Positions 1-11,360 are shown, counted from the stretch's first letter. The stretch: DNA of 64,000 bases from Trichoderma breve (GCF_028502605.1 NC_079232.1:6448001-6512000), one strand, 5' to 3'. Program-made: numbers and translations. The notes: generated by a model not told the origin, from the letters alone.

Positions 1-1563
1 GTTCCCTTGATCTTCTTGTTTTGAGAAAGAGGCTGCAAAGCTAAGCTCCCATGACGTCTTGTTATTCACATTTGCATTATGCCTGAGCAACTGCGGGGCA
101 GAACTCGTTGATGGACTCCTCATTCAGGTGATGCGACGAGTGTAGACAATGCGTGATGCGTGTCTCATCTTCACAAGATTCGCCTGCCGGTTCATAATCC
201 CCGTCTTACTCGTCAAGTCTCCCAGCGGCTCTCGCGCCAAGTCCTCTCCGCAAAGGGCCAGGATTGCCTTCATGCGCTAACAAGGATGTCCATCGCCGTC
301 ATCAAGCCTCGAATTCAGCGATGAAGTCCTACTGTCTCACACCATTTCCCCGCATGGACATGGCTAAGAGTGCACGATCGTGAGCTCATGTCAGGCGATT
401 CAGCATGGGTTCAGCATGGGCTATCATAAAGCCTAGGTGTCCGGTGTGGCGTCACCGTTAGTCGTCCAAGAAGCTGTCTCAGTTCGACCACAGGTGTGGG
501 AGTAGAAACCAAGCTTAGTTCACAAGGCATCTTACCGTATCCAGCCTTTGCTGCAACTCCGACTGGTCAGATTGGGCAGACAACCCAAGGATCCCCCGCC
601 AGCTGAGCCGTTGGAACTGTGGCGTGCGCGTGGACAGGACATTCATCAAGACTATCTCTAAAGCATGGCATCAGTCAGAAATGGTTCAGGCTCAGCTCGG
701 GAAAGGGCGCGGTCCCAAAAGATCACTGGTGACCATAAAACTCCGTTTGCCGGCTCAGCCGAACCAGGGTCTCATTTTCAATTGTCATTGTATTGTGCTG
801 CGCCCGCCAGCTGATTCCTTGTGTCTTGGGTGTTCGTATTCCACCCAATGGGACAGCATAGATGCCCTCAACACCACGGTGAGCTTGGCAGAGCATCGGG
901 TCAACGCTACCAGCTACCTCCCTTTCAGGCACTTGACCGCGGTGGCCCAGATCTCTTCTGTAGATAATCAGATTGCGGGGGTCCTCTGTCTCAGCCTCTT
1001 CGTATCCGTCGCTCAGTTGAGGCGTCTCAAGGGAATGTAATCAGTCCGTGATTCCGTTCGCGGTGGTGTGTTCATTCTTTTTCAGCCCCCACGGGGTGAC
1101 ATGTGAAGCTTTATCCATGCTCTGCCATGTTTCATGTAAGGGCACAAGCATTTGGAATGCGATTGCGTAGACATGTTGATTTATCATAATTTCCAATAGT
1201 GGTGATGTATTTTCAGCGGATTTGTTAGTAGCTTTTGCGTAAGCCGAGATCTCGACTGATGAGCCGCGGTTGAATCGAGGGGTAGCTTGTTGTCTAAGGT
1301 TGTGGGATATATGTAGCTGTTGTCATAACTCTATACCCATGTGTAGTTGAGGGGAACATGATATTCCTTGTTTGATAGCATCAGAATACGTAAACTGAAA
1401 CCTAGTGTTAGTAGATGACGCAAACCAGTGGGCTCATAACCACCGGCAAAATCACAACGCGCACATCTCAATGCGCAGTTCCCGTAGACGTTGAATCTTG
1501 CAATATTTTTTCTTCTCCGCAAGAAGCGGTAGTCCCGCTAAAATATACACATTTGATCCCCGT
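1..1563. other. Left flank, no firm gene
   Basis: No gene could be built with confidence here. Open frames up to about 138 codons occur on both strands. The most protein-like is a minus-strand frame ending at 723, listed separately. The last hundred bases lie downstream of the complex I subunit gene and probably hold its 3' UTR. Confidence 0.4.
723..1035 (-). other. Unrecognised minus-strand open frame, possible exon
   Basis: Reading leftward from about 1035, a minus-strand frame stays open for about 100 codons and stops at 723. Its composition is protein-like (for example IIYRRDLGHRG, GGIRTPKTQGISWRA and NETLVRLSRQTEFYG) rather than low-complexity. It has no credible upstream ATG in frame: a stop lies just before it. 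A short ATG-started frame in another phase (MNTPPRTESRTDYIPLRR) runs directly into it, so a frameshifted relic is possible. The plus strand of the same segment is also open for 138 codons, which weakens the case. I do not recognise a family. Confidence 0.25.
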
Positions 1564-2431
1564 CTAGCTCTTGCCCGCCGCCCGCTCTGCTTCCAGTTCC
1601 CTCTCGGCCTGCTGATAGTACTTGGCCGTGTCCACGCCGTGCTGGTTGTGGTTGACAAAGTTGAACCACGGTACTGTGCTGAAAAAGAGCGCAGAGTATC
1701 TGCTCTGTCGGGCCGCAACCCCCTGCAGGTGCGGGCTCAGCTTGCTCTCGCCATACAGAGGCTGTCCCGCCTTGACCTTGGAAACCATCTCTCGCATATC
1801 CATCTCCACTTCCCTTGAGTTCTCGGTAGCGCCGTAGAATCGAACTGTAAAGGGGTTTCAAAGAGTCAGTTGCCACAGTCTCGGCAGTTGCCGTCCAACA
1901 GTCGAACGAGTCTTCAGAACCAAGGATGCCAAAAAGAAAAATGAGGGGTCGTGCGAAAAGAAACGTACGGGCTGATCGCTGGTAAAAGTAGAGGAAACCA
2001 CCGGCCAAGCCAATGAATCCGGCTAACCGCATAGCTTTGGCAAAACCACCCCGGCCAACATGCGACGGGGCAAGCCTCTCGAGGGCATAGAGAGCGGCTG
2101 GTGCAAAGGCCGCAGAGGTTGCACCAGCTACATAGTCTGACGTTCTCGCATATCCGATAACCCGCTTAAAGTGACTGCCCAGAAACCCATCAGCATTCGT
2201 CAATTCGCCTTGTACACCACATAAAATTGTCCTGCCAGACAGAAAACCAGGGATTCCGAGGGTAAAACGTACGGGTCGTTGTCGATGAGCTAAATCCCAT
2301 TCAAGTCAGTCAGCCGTAGGCTCGCCATTGCGCTGCCAATTGTGCGCCAAACGTACCGGATAGTCAGTCTCGACGACCTTGCTGGTCCCGACAAAGGACG
2401 CCGGGGTCTGCTTGGTCGTTGTCGAGGCCAT
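1564..2431 (-). CDS. NADH:ubiquinone oxidoreductase 21 kDa-type accessory subunit
   Basis: Accessory subunit of mitochondrial respiratory complex I, of the fungal 20.9/21 kDa (NUXM-like) family. Four exons: 2357-2431, 2273-2289 (only 17 nt), 1969-2174 and 1564-1844. All have GT-AG borders and give 192 residues, a normal size for the family. Residues 1-30 contain the N-terminal block with SKVVETDYPLIDNDPHFKRV. The middle has a small hydrophobic, membrane-spanning stretch (AGFIGLAGGFLYFYQ). The C-terminal half has the family signature RFYGATENSREVEMDM and a WFNFVNHNQHG segment. The start is the first ATG of exon 1, in a good context. The gene is divergent from csm3 with 325 bp between the starts. 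Family assignment is by recognised motifs; the micro-exon is inferred from frame and splice sites. Confidence 0.9.
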
Positions 2432-2755
2432 TTTTGCTGTAGATTTGCGACCCCAAAATGCAGCGCTCAATTGGATCGAGAGATCTGAGGCCGAAGCTGC
2501 AACTTGCAATTGTTAGTGCCTTAGGAAACAAGATATCACGTGGGAGCATTGGTTGGCTTGGTCACGTGAATCAATTAAACATGGCGGATACGTACCGAGC
2601 TAAAGACGCGGTCCCCCCACCATGATAAGATAGAGAGAGACGCGTCTAGCTTGTAGGAAGAGCGATAGTAACGCCAATTGGATTATTGCAAGTAAATTGA
2701 AAGCAAAGCAAAACAAGACAAAACGAAAAGGAGAGAATCAGAAAAGAAACCAATC
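2432..2755. promoter_or_regulatory. Divergent promoter with paired CACGTG sites
   Basis: This 324-bp segment separates the starts of the complex I gene (-) and csm3 (+). It contains two palindromic CACGTG elements at 2537-2542 and 2563-2568, the second within GTCACGTGA, with an inverted CCAAT motif (ATTGG) between them. CACGTG is the core bound by bHLH and Cbf1-type factors, and CCAAT is bound by the HAP complex. A shared role for both genes is inference. Confidence 0.5.
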
Positions 2756-3833
2756 ATGCCCTCAGCAGCTAAATTCGGACGTCTGCTGGAGGAGCATGGC
2801 GATGATTTGGACGACTATGGTCTTGACGACTCGGACAATCCCTTTGGATCTCCCACTCCCCCACCAGAATCGTCTTCCAAAAAGCGAAAGGAGCCCGACT
2901 CTGGACTGGGAATTGAAGAGGAGGTTTCTGTTCAGAAACGAGTGAGAGTTCCAAATGTTAAGCTTGATGAAGAAAGGTAAAGTCTATATATACAGGTACT
3001 AAGTCAGTGTAAAAGGATTTTATGTTAACTCTTCTACCTAGATTGCTAGGTCCAGCTGGAATCCCCAAGCTGAGAAGACGAGCTTTCGGCCTCAAGCTAA
3101 AAGGAAAGGGCCACGAGGTACGCATATTTCACCATCATTGATTCATAATTACACTTGACTAATTTCTATTTTCCACGGTCTAAAGTTCTCAGACGCTTCA
3201 AGACTCCTCTCCTTCTACCAGCTATGGCTCGACGACCTCTTCCCCAAAGCCCGGTTCCTCGATGCCCTCGCCATGGTTGAGAAAGCCGGCCACAAAAAGG
3301 CCCTTGTGAGCGCACGAAGCGAATGGATCAATGAAGGCCGCCCCAAGGCCAGCAACGACGACGATGACGAGCTGGACATTGGAGCTGTAGCCATTACCGA
3401 GGACTCGCAAGTGACGGAAGGCGGCATTCCCGCGCAAAGGACGCAAAAGACTCCAGAGAGAGACGATATCCCTGATGACGATGACTTATACGGCGCTACG
3501 CCCCGAGGACCAGCGCGAACGGCAGACGCTCTTCGTCCTGCGCCGTCAAACGACGCCCCCGACGACGACGACCTGGAAGCTCTCATGGCCGAAGCCGAAA
3601 GCATGGATAATCGACAAGCCCCTGCTGCCACAACGAAGCAAAATAGCGCGTCTGGCACTCATCACTTAGACGAAGAAGACGATTTAGACGCCCTCATTGC
3701 GGAAGCAGAAGTGCAAGACCGCTCTAGCGGACATTCTGCGGAGAATGGCACGAGCAACACCACTTCCAATGACAAGGGGCACGACTTTGCGGATGAAGAG
3801 GAAGCCATGCAGGAGATGGAGGGATTGTGGTAA
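2756..3833 (+). CDS. csm3: Chromosome segregation in meiosis protein 3 (Swi3/TIPIN family)
   Basis: Component of the replication fork protection complex (Tof1-Csm3 / Swi1-Swi3 / Timeless-Tipin), which stabilises stalled forks and supports checkpoint signalling and cohesion in the nucleus. Three exons: 2756-2976, 3042-3117 and 3186-3833; introns of 65 and 68 nt; 314 residues. Residues 1-75 are acidic and basic by turns, including SKKRKEP, a likely nuclear localisation signal. The Swi3 domain follows at about 75-160, with GPAGIPKLRRRAF, FSDASRLLSFYQLWLDDLFP and FLDALAMVEKAGHKK. The C-terminal half is acidic and low in complexity, with repeated DDDDLxALMAEAE-like modules. The start ATG follows an A-rich leader (CAATCATGCC). 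Confidence 0.92.
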
Positions 3834-4725
3834 GCCTGGCTGACTGGCTATGTAGGGTGAACGGGGACGGGTGTGTAAAGTGAATTGGAATTGGGCATAT
3901 GTTCATTTAGCCGGCGTTTATTGGGAGAGGACTTGTTTTGCATTGGCGTTAAGAGGGCTGTAGACGATATGATGATGACTTGGGTATATAGCGAACATAT
4001 GGATCAACGAGCTCTGGACTACCTGCTGTAGACGAATCACTTTAAATTGTGCATGACCAGAGGTAAATGTTTGTAATATTCTACATATCATGTGTGGACA
4101 GTCACGGACCGTATCATTTCCATAACCAAATGCTAATGTTTATAATACCTAGTCTACATGTCATGTGTTAATGGTTGTATACAGTACATAGGTATTATGT
4201 GTGGACAGTCATGGACAATATTGGAAACAATAAAATGGTAGTGGCAACAGTGGTATTGTGTTGTTGCTATCTAGAGTACAAGATATCATAAAGATTAAAG
4301 ATATAAAGGCTTCATAAACGGCTCTTTTTTCAGCCGTGAAGCTCATTTCGCTTTGCGCCATAACCGTTACATAGACGTAGCCACCCCTTTGTGTGGCTAT
4401 CCCGTCTGCCCATCCCATTTGAAAAGTAAACAAACATTCCCTAGATAAAACCCTCAACTACTTTGAAAACGATGGAATTTGATATTGGTGATTGCGTTGT
4501 CGACGTCGTCGACGTTGTTGGTCTGCCGGGGCGCTTCTCTTGGGATCGAGAGCCGCGGCCTGCTTGTGTCGAATCCTCCGCTCCTCGACTTTTAGGGCCC
4601 ACAAGAGGGTGAGGAGGACTTCCCTAGACGGCAAAGTCACGCTGCGTAGAGATTGAGTCAGTTCGCTATCGCCGCGCGTCGCACAAGACTCGGAGGCCGA
4701 GATCCCGTCCCGATCGTCGCGTCCC
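3834..4725. other. Convergent intergenic region csm3-hac1
   Basis: AT-rich spacer between the 3' ends of csm3 and hac1. No convincing gene. Two imperfect direct copies of a short segment containing TCATGTGT and GGACAGTCA occur around 4085-4110 and 4160-4215. Minus-strand frames here are the read-through of unspliced hac1. Confidence 0.4.
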
Positions 4726-6113
4726 TCAGACACCAACCGCAATGCCTCCATCGTCGCATCCAAGAGAGGACGCGCCAGACTGGGGCTGCTGGATAGGATG
4801 GTCCGAAGAGATTTGAGTCTCAAGGTCGTGGATCTCGAGGTCGAGCTCGTGGTCCGCAGCGGCATAGTTGCGCGCTGCCACAATGTCATAGGCGGCGTGG
4901 TTTGCGTCGTCTGTGAGGAAGTCGTTGATGTCGAAGTCGTAGTCGGAGGGGAGAGGATTCGTGAAGCAGGTGGCAGAGTCACCAGCCATATAATCGTCGT
5001 CAAGAGTTGAGGAGTTGGGCGAAGCGAGAAGTGAGCTTTCGAGGACATAGCGATCTGCATCAAGGGCCGTTGACAGGCCGAAAGCAGCGCCGAGGCTGAA
5101 AGGAACATCATCTTGATGTACAGAGTCCAAGCCAAGGCAGTTTGCGCCGGAGTGAGAGAAGACAGGGACAGGGGCATCTCCACCGATTGACACTGCGGGT
5201 CGCACAACATCTCTGCAGGACGTTGTGTCGAATCAGTGGAGACGGTCTGTTGGCTGTTCTTCTCCTCCTCCTCAGCTTCCTCTTCTTGCTCTTCCTCTTC
5301 GTGGGGGAATTTCTCGTCGGGGATGGGGGTGAGTGCGGGTGAGAGAGAGGCGGGGTTCACGGTGGGGTTGACCGCGGAGCGCATCATCTGGTCCATCAAG
5401 GACTGTTCAGTGGTAATGTTTTGGCCATCTTGTGAGCCGAATAGTTGTTGAGATAGTGTGATGTTGTCTTGGAGAGAGTCGAGGGGAGAGGATGAGCGGG
5501 TGACGACACCGGAGCTGCGTCGGAAGCGGTTGAGCTCCTCGACCAGGATCAGGTTTGTCTTTTGGGCGTTGTGGAGAAGCGTCTCTAGTTCCTTGTTGCG
5601 CTTCTCGAGAGCCTCAACCTCGAGCCTCTTCCTCTCTCGTGATGACTGCGCAGCGCGGCGGTTCCGAAGAACACGCTCAACGCGGCGCTGTTCCTTTTCA
5701 TCTTCAGTCTTGGCTCGTTTTCTGCAGGCGCAAGCTTGGTTAGTACTACGTCATGTGTTGCTCTGGTGTAAGACCAGGACATACCTAGGAGGGAGGTTGG
5801 TCTTGGGCTCAGGAAGGACCTGGCCCCATGATTTCCTCTTCTTAACGGGCTTCTTTTCTGATGATGAGTGTTCTGTGGCGGCCATGTCCATGTCATCGTT
5901 GTCGGCCTCTGGTGACTCGGGGATGGCAGACAGACGAGAGTCGAGCCGGTCATCGGCGAATGAGTCTGGGGTCATCATTTCCTTGGGGTTGAGAGTTGAT
6001 GGTATTGATGAAGAGTCGGCGAAGAGTGATGAGAAGTTGTCGCCGGGAGCGGAGAGAAATGATTCGGCTGGTGAGGCCTCGAACTTGAGGAGAGGAGACT
6101 GCTGGAACGCCAT
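4726..6113 (-). CDS. hac1: bZIP transcription factor of the unfolded protein response (HAC1/HacA)
   Basis: Master activator of the ER unfolded protein response, made active when the ER kinase-nuclease Ire1 removes a non-spliceosomal intron from its mRNA. Exons 5785-6113 and 5216-5721 are joined by a normal 63-nt spliceosomal intron. A 20-nt unconventional intron at 5196-5215 separates the second exon from 4726-5195. The spliced product is 434 residues. Residues about 90-165 hold the family signature KKRKSWGQVLPEPKTNLPPR followed by the bZIP basic region (RRVERVLRNRRAAQSSRERK) and a leucine zipper. A Glu-rich patch lies just before the unconventional intron. The spliced C-terminus ends ASSLGCDDGGIAVGV, which I recognise as the conserved HacA tail. 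Without the 20-nt removal, the frame runs 313 codons from an internal Met and stops at 4458. A small upstream ORF lies 181 bp before the start. Confidence 0.95.
5189..5225 (-). promoter_or_regulatory. HAC1 Ire1-type unconventional intron with twin stem-loops
   Basis: On the coding strand the intron is CAGAGATGTTGTGCGACCCG (20 nt, positions 5215 down to 5196). Both borders sit in 7-nt loops matching the Ire1 consensus CNGCNGN, cut after the third base: CTG|CAGA and CCG|CAGT. The upstream loop is closed by a 7-bp stem (5205-5225, CAACGTC with GATGTTG, one G-T pair). The downstream loop is closed by GAC/GTC plus weaker pairing. Removal shifts the frame from RPAEMLCDPQ to RPAVSIGGDAP, which then stays open for 156 codons. 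Confidence 0.93.
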
Positions 6114-6293
6114 AGTTGCCCGTCTTGTCTTGTGACTTGCTGTTGTTGGTAGGACGCTCTCTTTGATGCTAATGCTTCTCTGCTCTCACTAATGCTCAAG
6201 CTTCTGCTTATGTTGTGTTTGTTGCTTGTGATGCAAATGCAACCAAGTTGTCCCGGGGCAACGGTCTGCTTTTGTCACAGCGCAGTGGAGATA

Positions 6294-6329
6294 TCAAAGG
6301 CAATCAAAGCGCGTCCTACACAGTGACAT
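6294..6329 (-). promoter_or_regulatory. Candidate upstream ORF in the hac1 leader
   Basis: An 11-codon ATG-TGA frame (MSLCRTRFDCL) starts at 6329 and ends 180 nt before the hac1 start. Known fungal hac1/hacA leaders carry a small uORF that represses translation and is lost when the 5' end is shortened under ER stress. That this is the equivalent one is an inference from position. No other ATG lies between it and the hac1 start. Confidence 0.45.
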
Positions 6330-9300
6330 GACAGGCAACCAAGCGGCGCCAGTAACGAGTGAGTCAGCGAATGGCGTGGCTCTGCTCACTGGATGAGTCA
6401 GTGGCAGAAGAGGACAGAGTGGCTTCTTTGTTTTGGCTGGTGTCGGAATGGTGAGATCCATGCTCAAGGCGGCGAAGCTGGTCTCTTTATCTTGAGGACA
6501 CGTTGGCCTTGTTGGTGGCACGAGCTGGTGCCTGAGGCAGCAATGGCAGGGGAAAGGGGTGGTTGCGGATCAATCGAAACCAGGCAGGCCCTTAACGAAA
6601 CGGCCTCAGGGCGGGGCTGAGCCTCGAATCAGGCGGGGCTTTAAGAAGGGCCCTCTGAAGGGGCTCAGGGGGCTGCTGGAACTGGGCTGGGGGTGGGCCG
6701 GCACTAATCTGACTGCTGCAGGGGGGGGCCTGATAGTGCGTGTTACAGTGGGTGGGCGCTGGAATTCAGATGGATTGGAGGGATTGGGTTGATCGCACAA
6801 TGCTGGATGTCGTGCTCCAATCCCAATTCCTCCGTGTTTGCTGAGAGAGATTGGAACAGGCAAAAAGAGGATTCCGGCTGAACCGAGAGTCGTTCACACG
6901 GAAGATGCTAATATAGTGCAAATAGGCGGGAATCCATAGATGAGGCAGTGGCCGAAAGTAATTCCAGCCAATTTCAGTGGTTCCATCAATGGTTCCATGT
7001 CTTATTGAGTACATGTATTGAGGTTCCAGCTGTTGTGCTGTACAGTATCGCCGAGACACGTGCAACGCCAGTCTCCAGTTCTCGTCGAGCCATTGCCATT
7101 GATTCCCGCCCATCTCACTGTACGGAGTTATTGTTGAATTCAATGGTTGCATGTGCGTTGCTTACTCGTACTTTACTGTACATGCAGTACTGTGCAGTAC
7201 AGACAAGCCCAAAACATGACATACCTGCATGCCAATCAGTACCGGGATGGGATGGGATGGGATGGGATGCTTCCTTCAGAACTGTACTCCGTTCTCGTAC
7301 TGCACAGGCGACATGTTACCTACATCTACATGTACATGGGATGCAGTGCAGTATACAAGGATGTACATGCAGCGACGTGCGTCTGTTGAATTTTGTTGGG
7401 CTTCTCCTCGCGCGATGCCATGCCACACTCCTCATCCGGCACATCCCATTGGTATCTCCAAGTATCCCTCACCCATTGTTAGGCCTCAATTCTGCTCTGC
7501 TCTGTTGTTTATCACTGTGCTGCTTCTGCGTATACAGTGGCTAACAGAGAGGAGAAAAGGAGAACTGGAGAATGAAGAAAGGGGGGGTTGGACCGTAATG
7601 GATCCTCACATTCCCACTCTTTTGGTGGGCGATAAACCATCTACCAGAGACGGCGTATCCAGTTACGAGATGCGATTCGCCACTCTGTTTCTATTCTCAT
7701 GCTATTGTCCAGCGCCACCGAGAGCTAGTCTAGAGAATGCTGCCTGTCCATGTAAAACGAATGTACATGGACGGAGCCAAGATGTAACAATACGTGGTGA
7801 GCTCCGACAGGCACAGCCCACATGCAACGAGCTGATCCGTCCGGCTCTTGGTTCAATGCGAATGCCTTGCCGTCTCAGACTCGGACTCAGACTCAGTCCA
7901 TATCTTCTTACTATGTTCACTTTGGCGTTGCGCACGTAATCACTAGACGCCGTTTCTGCGGAACCAACGTAAGCCCTTGAGACGCAGCAACCGTCTGGCC
8001 TCCCACTTCCGGCATTGCTCTCGCCCAATGGCTTTGGGGGACGTGCAGCGGTCTTTACTCTTGTTCCTTGTTCCTTGGATGACATGAGAAATTCCCATGT
8101 GCTGGAATGCTGGAAGCTGCTTGTACAGGCAATAGGCAGCCCACATGGCTCTTCCACTCTCGTCTCACTCCTTGTCCTACTGCCTCTTTAGGCCCCGGGA
8201 GTCGCTCTGCAGCTGCTCTGTTTGGGGTCTCACCAGATGCCAATTCCGTCTCACACTTGGTGGGGGCAAGGGAAAGAAGCGAGAAGAATCCCATCGATCG
8301 AACCGGCGGGTTCGTGCAAACCCTGGCTGGCGTCTCGCCTGGGAGCCGCCGACCAGGGCAGATGTCGCGCAGACAAGCAAGCACTGAACAATGCCAATAT
8401 TGAATTTGAGAGCAGAAGGCAGAAAAGAGTGGGAAAGGCAAAATACCCCTCAAAAAGAGCAGCCGGATGCTACAGTACATAGTGCAATTGAAGCTCAAAT
8501 ACATGTACCAGAAAGGCATCTCGGCTTGTGCCTTGCATTTGGCGCTTGGGCTCGAGTCCAATGGACGGAAAAGGGAGGCGGGCCTTCTTTTTGCTTCGGG
8601 CCTATCTCCTCAGGCAAAGTGAAAGAATGCGTACCAAGGTCTGCACCTAGTGCTTTGGTGTGGCAGCCGGTGCTCGATAGCATCTCATCTCGGAGTGCGG
8701 GCCGTTGGCGCCGCCCCTTTTTCTCCTCCAGTCAAAGGATTGAAAGCAAAGCAAATCCAAACGGAGAGTGAGCTGCCAATGGATAATGAATACCATACAC
8801 TACCAAAGGCAGGAATATCGATGGGAATTGATAAAACCCTGTACATAGGTAACATCAACAACAACCGCCAAAACAAAAAGCACGATACAACCCTCGCACA
8901 AACGCCCGGCAAGACATTCCGTTGTCAAAACCACATACCCATGCCCATCCAATGTCTCTGCCGGCGGAATAGCAACTAGACCCTCCCTCCATCTTCCCCT
9001 TGATTAGGCCGATGATCCCCCTCTTTCTCTCGCGGACCCCCAGATTCACCCTCACCCGTCTCTTCTCTTTCCGCTCTACCGTTGCCGTAAAAGCTCCGGC
9101 TTCAACGTTAAAATTCGAGGCCATGTAACCTAACCGGGAGAATGGCCTCCATTCTGCCATAATTAATTGGCAGTTTACCCGACCATTGCTCGGCTCTTCT
9201 CTTTTGCTAGGTTTTTTGCTATTTTGCTACTTCTTCCATACTGCATAAATCAAAATCAATGTGTGAAGCAAAAAGAGGGCATCAATTCGACGCCATTTTT

Positions 9301-11360
9301 CCTGCAATGGCGCCCAAGTGGATAGAACTGCAGTCCTCGATTTCTGGTCTCGTCCCATGCATGCATTGATTCTTCTATATACGAGTACGAAAATGCTTCC
9401 AAGCTCGAAGCATGTGCGTGCCCTCACGCATGTATGTCTGTGTCCTGTATGCGGGGAAGTCGAATCGTCCGTGTGCTGCATCTCCATTCCACTCCAAAAC
9501 GCTCGTGCGTGGAGAATGCATGCAGTGTAGGCCAATGATGGACTCGTGAGGAACAAGAGGGGAAAATCGACGACTTCAAATGCTTCTCTCACCGCAACTA
9601 TCAACTTGATGAAGCCCAACTCGCCACTATCACCACCGTCAAACAAATTGATGTAACGGCATGAGCACTGCGAGGCTGGACTTCCGCTCTCCCACTGGCT
9701 ACTCTACTCGTACGAGTCTCCGTACATGCCTGAGCACATGGCGGGGGGCCCAATGGCTTGTCTTGCCTGTGCGTTTTTCTCTGTGCATGCGGTGGAGATC
9801 CGGAAGCTGCAGGAAGACGTCGATGCTTGCGAGCGGAAAGCAAAAGCCTGGGCTTTGTTGGGCGTTCCTACGTCCGGCTTGCATTCAGGTCGGTGAGCCT
9901 TGATCGACCATACAGCTATTACTCCAACAACTACTCGTACGAGCGTATCCAGACCCAGTTCACATGCAAAAATAGTCTCCTCCAAAAGCTCAATTGTGGG
10001 GGGAGCTTGTGCACTGGACCCAAGGCGAGCCATGTAAAGCTTGCCACGTTGGACGCCTTGACGCCCCAGTGCATTCAAGATGATGCACTTGCACGGCAAT
10101 TGAGCTCTCTTTGGGATCTACCCGTAGGTGTGGTCTGGAATATGCTTTCTATGGAGGAGAGGGCATCAGGAACAGGCTAGAGGGGTGCCAGCAAGGGGAC
10201 ACGCAGCCGAATGATATAACTGAGCCCAACAGAATTCAAGAGGATGCTGCTGCAAGGTGCCCTGTCCTGGCTGCTTGTTATCTATCTGCAGACCGCTTGT
10301 TGCATGGACATGGAGCCAGACTTCCGTCATGTTCCAGTTGGCGGAGGTCCAGCGAGAGCTGATTGCCGGCAGTAAACTGACTCGAGTGCCACTGTTTGTG
10401 AGATGTGATGCAACATGACGACTGCTTGAGCTACGACGATGAAGATTTTGAAACCATATCTTGTGGTGATGGGTTTGTATGATCACTATCAAGCGATCGT
10501 CACCACAAAGCACATGTATCAACCAGCCACTGATACTTTCCCCTGGTGTTCCAAGCCAAATTGGCCGTTTATTCCATACATGATGTATTGTTTCTTCGTC
10601 CAAACTATAATTAGAGTTGTGCTCTATTTGTCTACTAACATACATGCAGGTTATAGAGACATGTACGACGCCACAGCAATAGGCTTTGTCGCGACGCGTA
10701 AAACCAAACCTGATGCTCCACGCGTATAAGTTATATATGATGCATCGCTTTTGTCACCAAGAGCCAGAAATGAGGAAGATATACTTCTAATGAAACTTAA
10801 CGAGGCTTTTTATGGTGTGCTTTTATGGTTTAGGGTATGCTACCATATTGGGCGTTCAACGTTTGAAGCCACAACAATACTGGTATAGTTTTATACTAGG
10901 TACCTAAAACATCAGGAACAACTAGGAAGTTGTTGTGGTTGCAATTGTATTGCTGAACCGCAAAACAATGCAGCAGGCATACTCTGTGTCCCATTCCATC
11001 ACACCACACCGTCGCTATCGATCCGATATCGATTCATTCCGGCTATATCCCAAACCATCAACCTACCCTGCACAAGACGCCAAAAATCCAATATCGAATT
11101 GGAAGCTTCATCTGAAACACACCCTAGAAGCCCGTGTCGAGACATTTGGAAATTTCCCGCGGTTCAGATCCAGCCGGACTAAAATCCAGCCAAGCCTCGC
11201 TATGCCACGCGTTGCAATTAAACTTCAATATCTGCCTACTAGGCAGCGTCCAACCGAACATGCCACGTCCGCGCCTCGTATTGAAGTGTATCAAGTAGCC
11301 TATGCGATTATCAATCAGGACACGGTTTCAAGATGACGCCGTCTTCTAGTTTTGTGTGAC
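6330..11360. other. Gene-poor 5-kb region between hac1 and the DUF427 gene
   Basis: About 5 kb without a gene I can support. Open frames reach 198 codons (6948-7544, +) and 168 codons (8055-8561, -). They overlap on opposite strands, have repetitive cysteine/serine/leucine composition and match no family I know. The palindrome TGTACATG recurs at 7177, 7331, 7362 and 7762, and CTCGTACGAG-like palindromes occur near 9708 and 9935. A GGGAT pentamer array is at 7244-7269. Part of the left end must be the hac1 leader and promoter. A non-coding RNA or a gene with tiny exons cannot be excluded. Confidence 0.45.
7244..7269 (+). repeat. GGGAT microsatellite
   Basis: Five perfect tandem copies of GGGAT followed by GC. 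A simple-sequence repeat inside the gene-poor region, with no sign of telomeric context. Confidence 0.85.

Noticed and set aside
4458..5399. 313-codon minus-strand ORF over the 3' half of hac1
   Set aside because: It is the unspliced hac1 frame; after the Ire1-type intron the conserved frame is the one ending at 4726.
6948..7544. 198-codon plus-strand ORF in the gene-poor region
   Set aside because: Repetitive Cys/Leu/Ser composition over simple repeats, no domain, and competing frames overlap.
8055..8561. 168-codon minus-strand ORF
   Set aside because: Overlaps long open frames on the other strand, has no family resemblance and no intron evidence.
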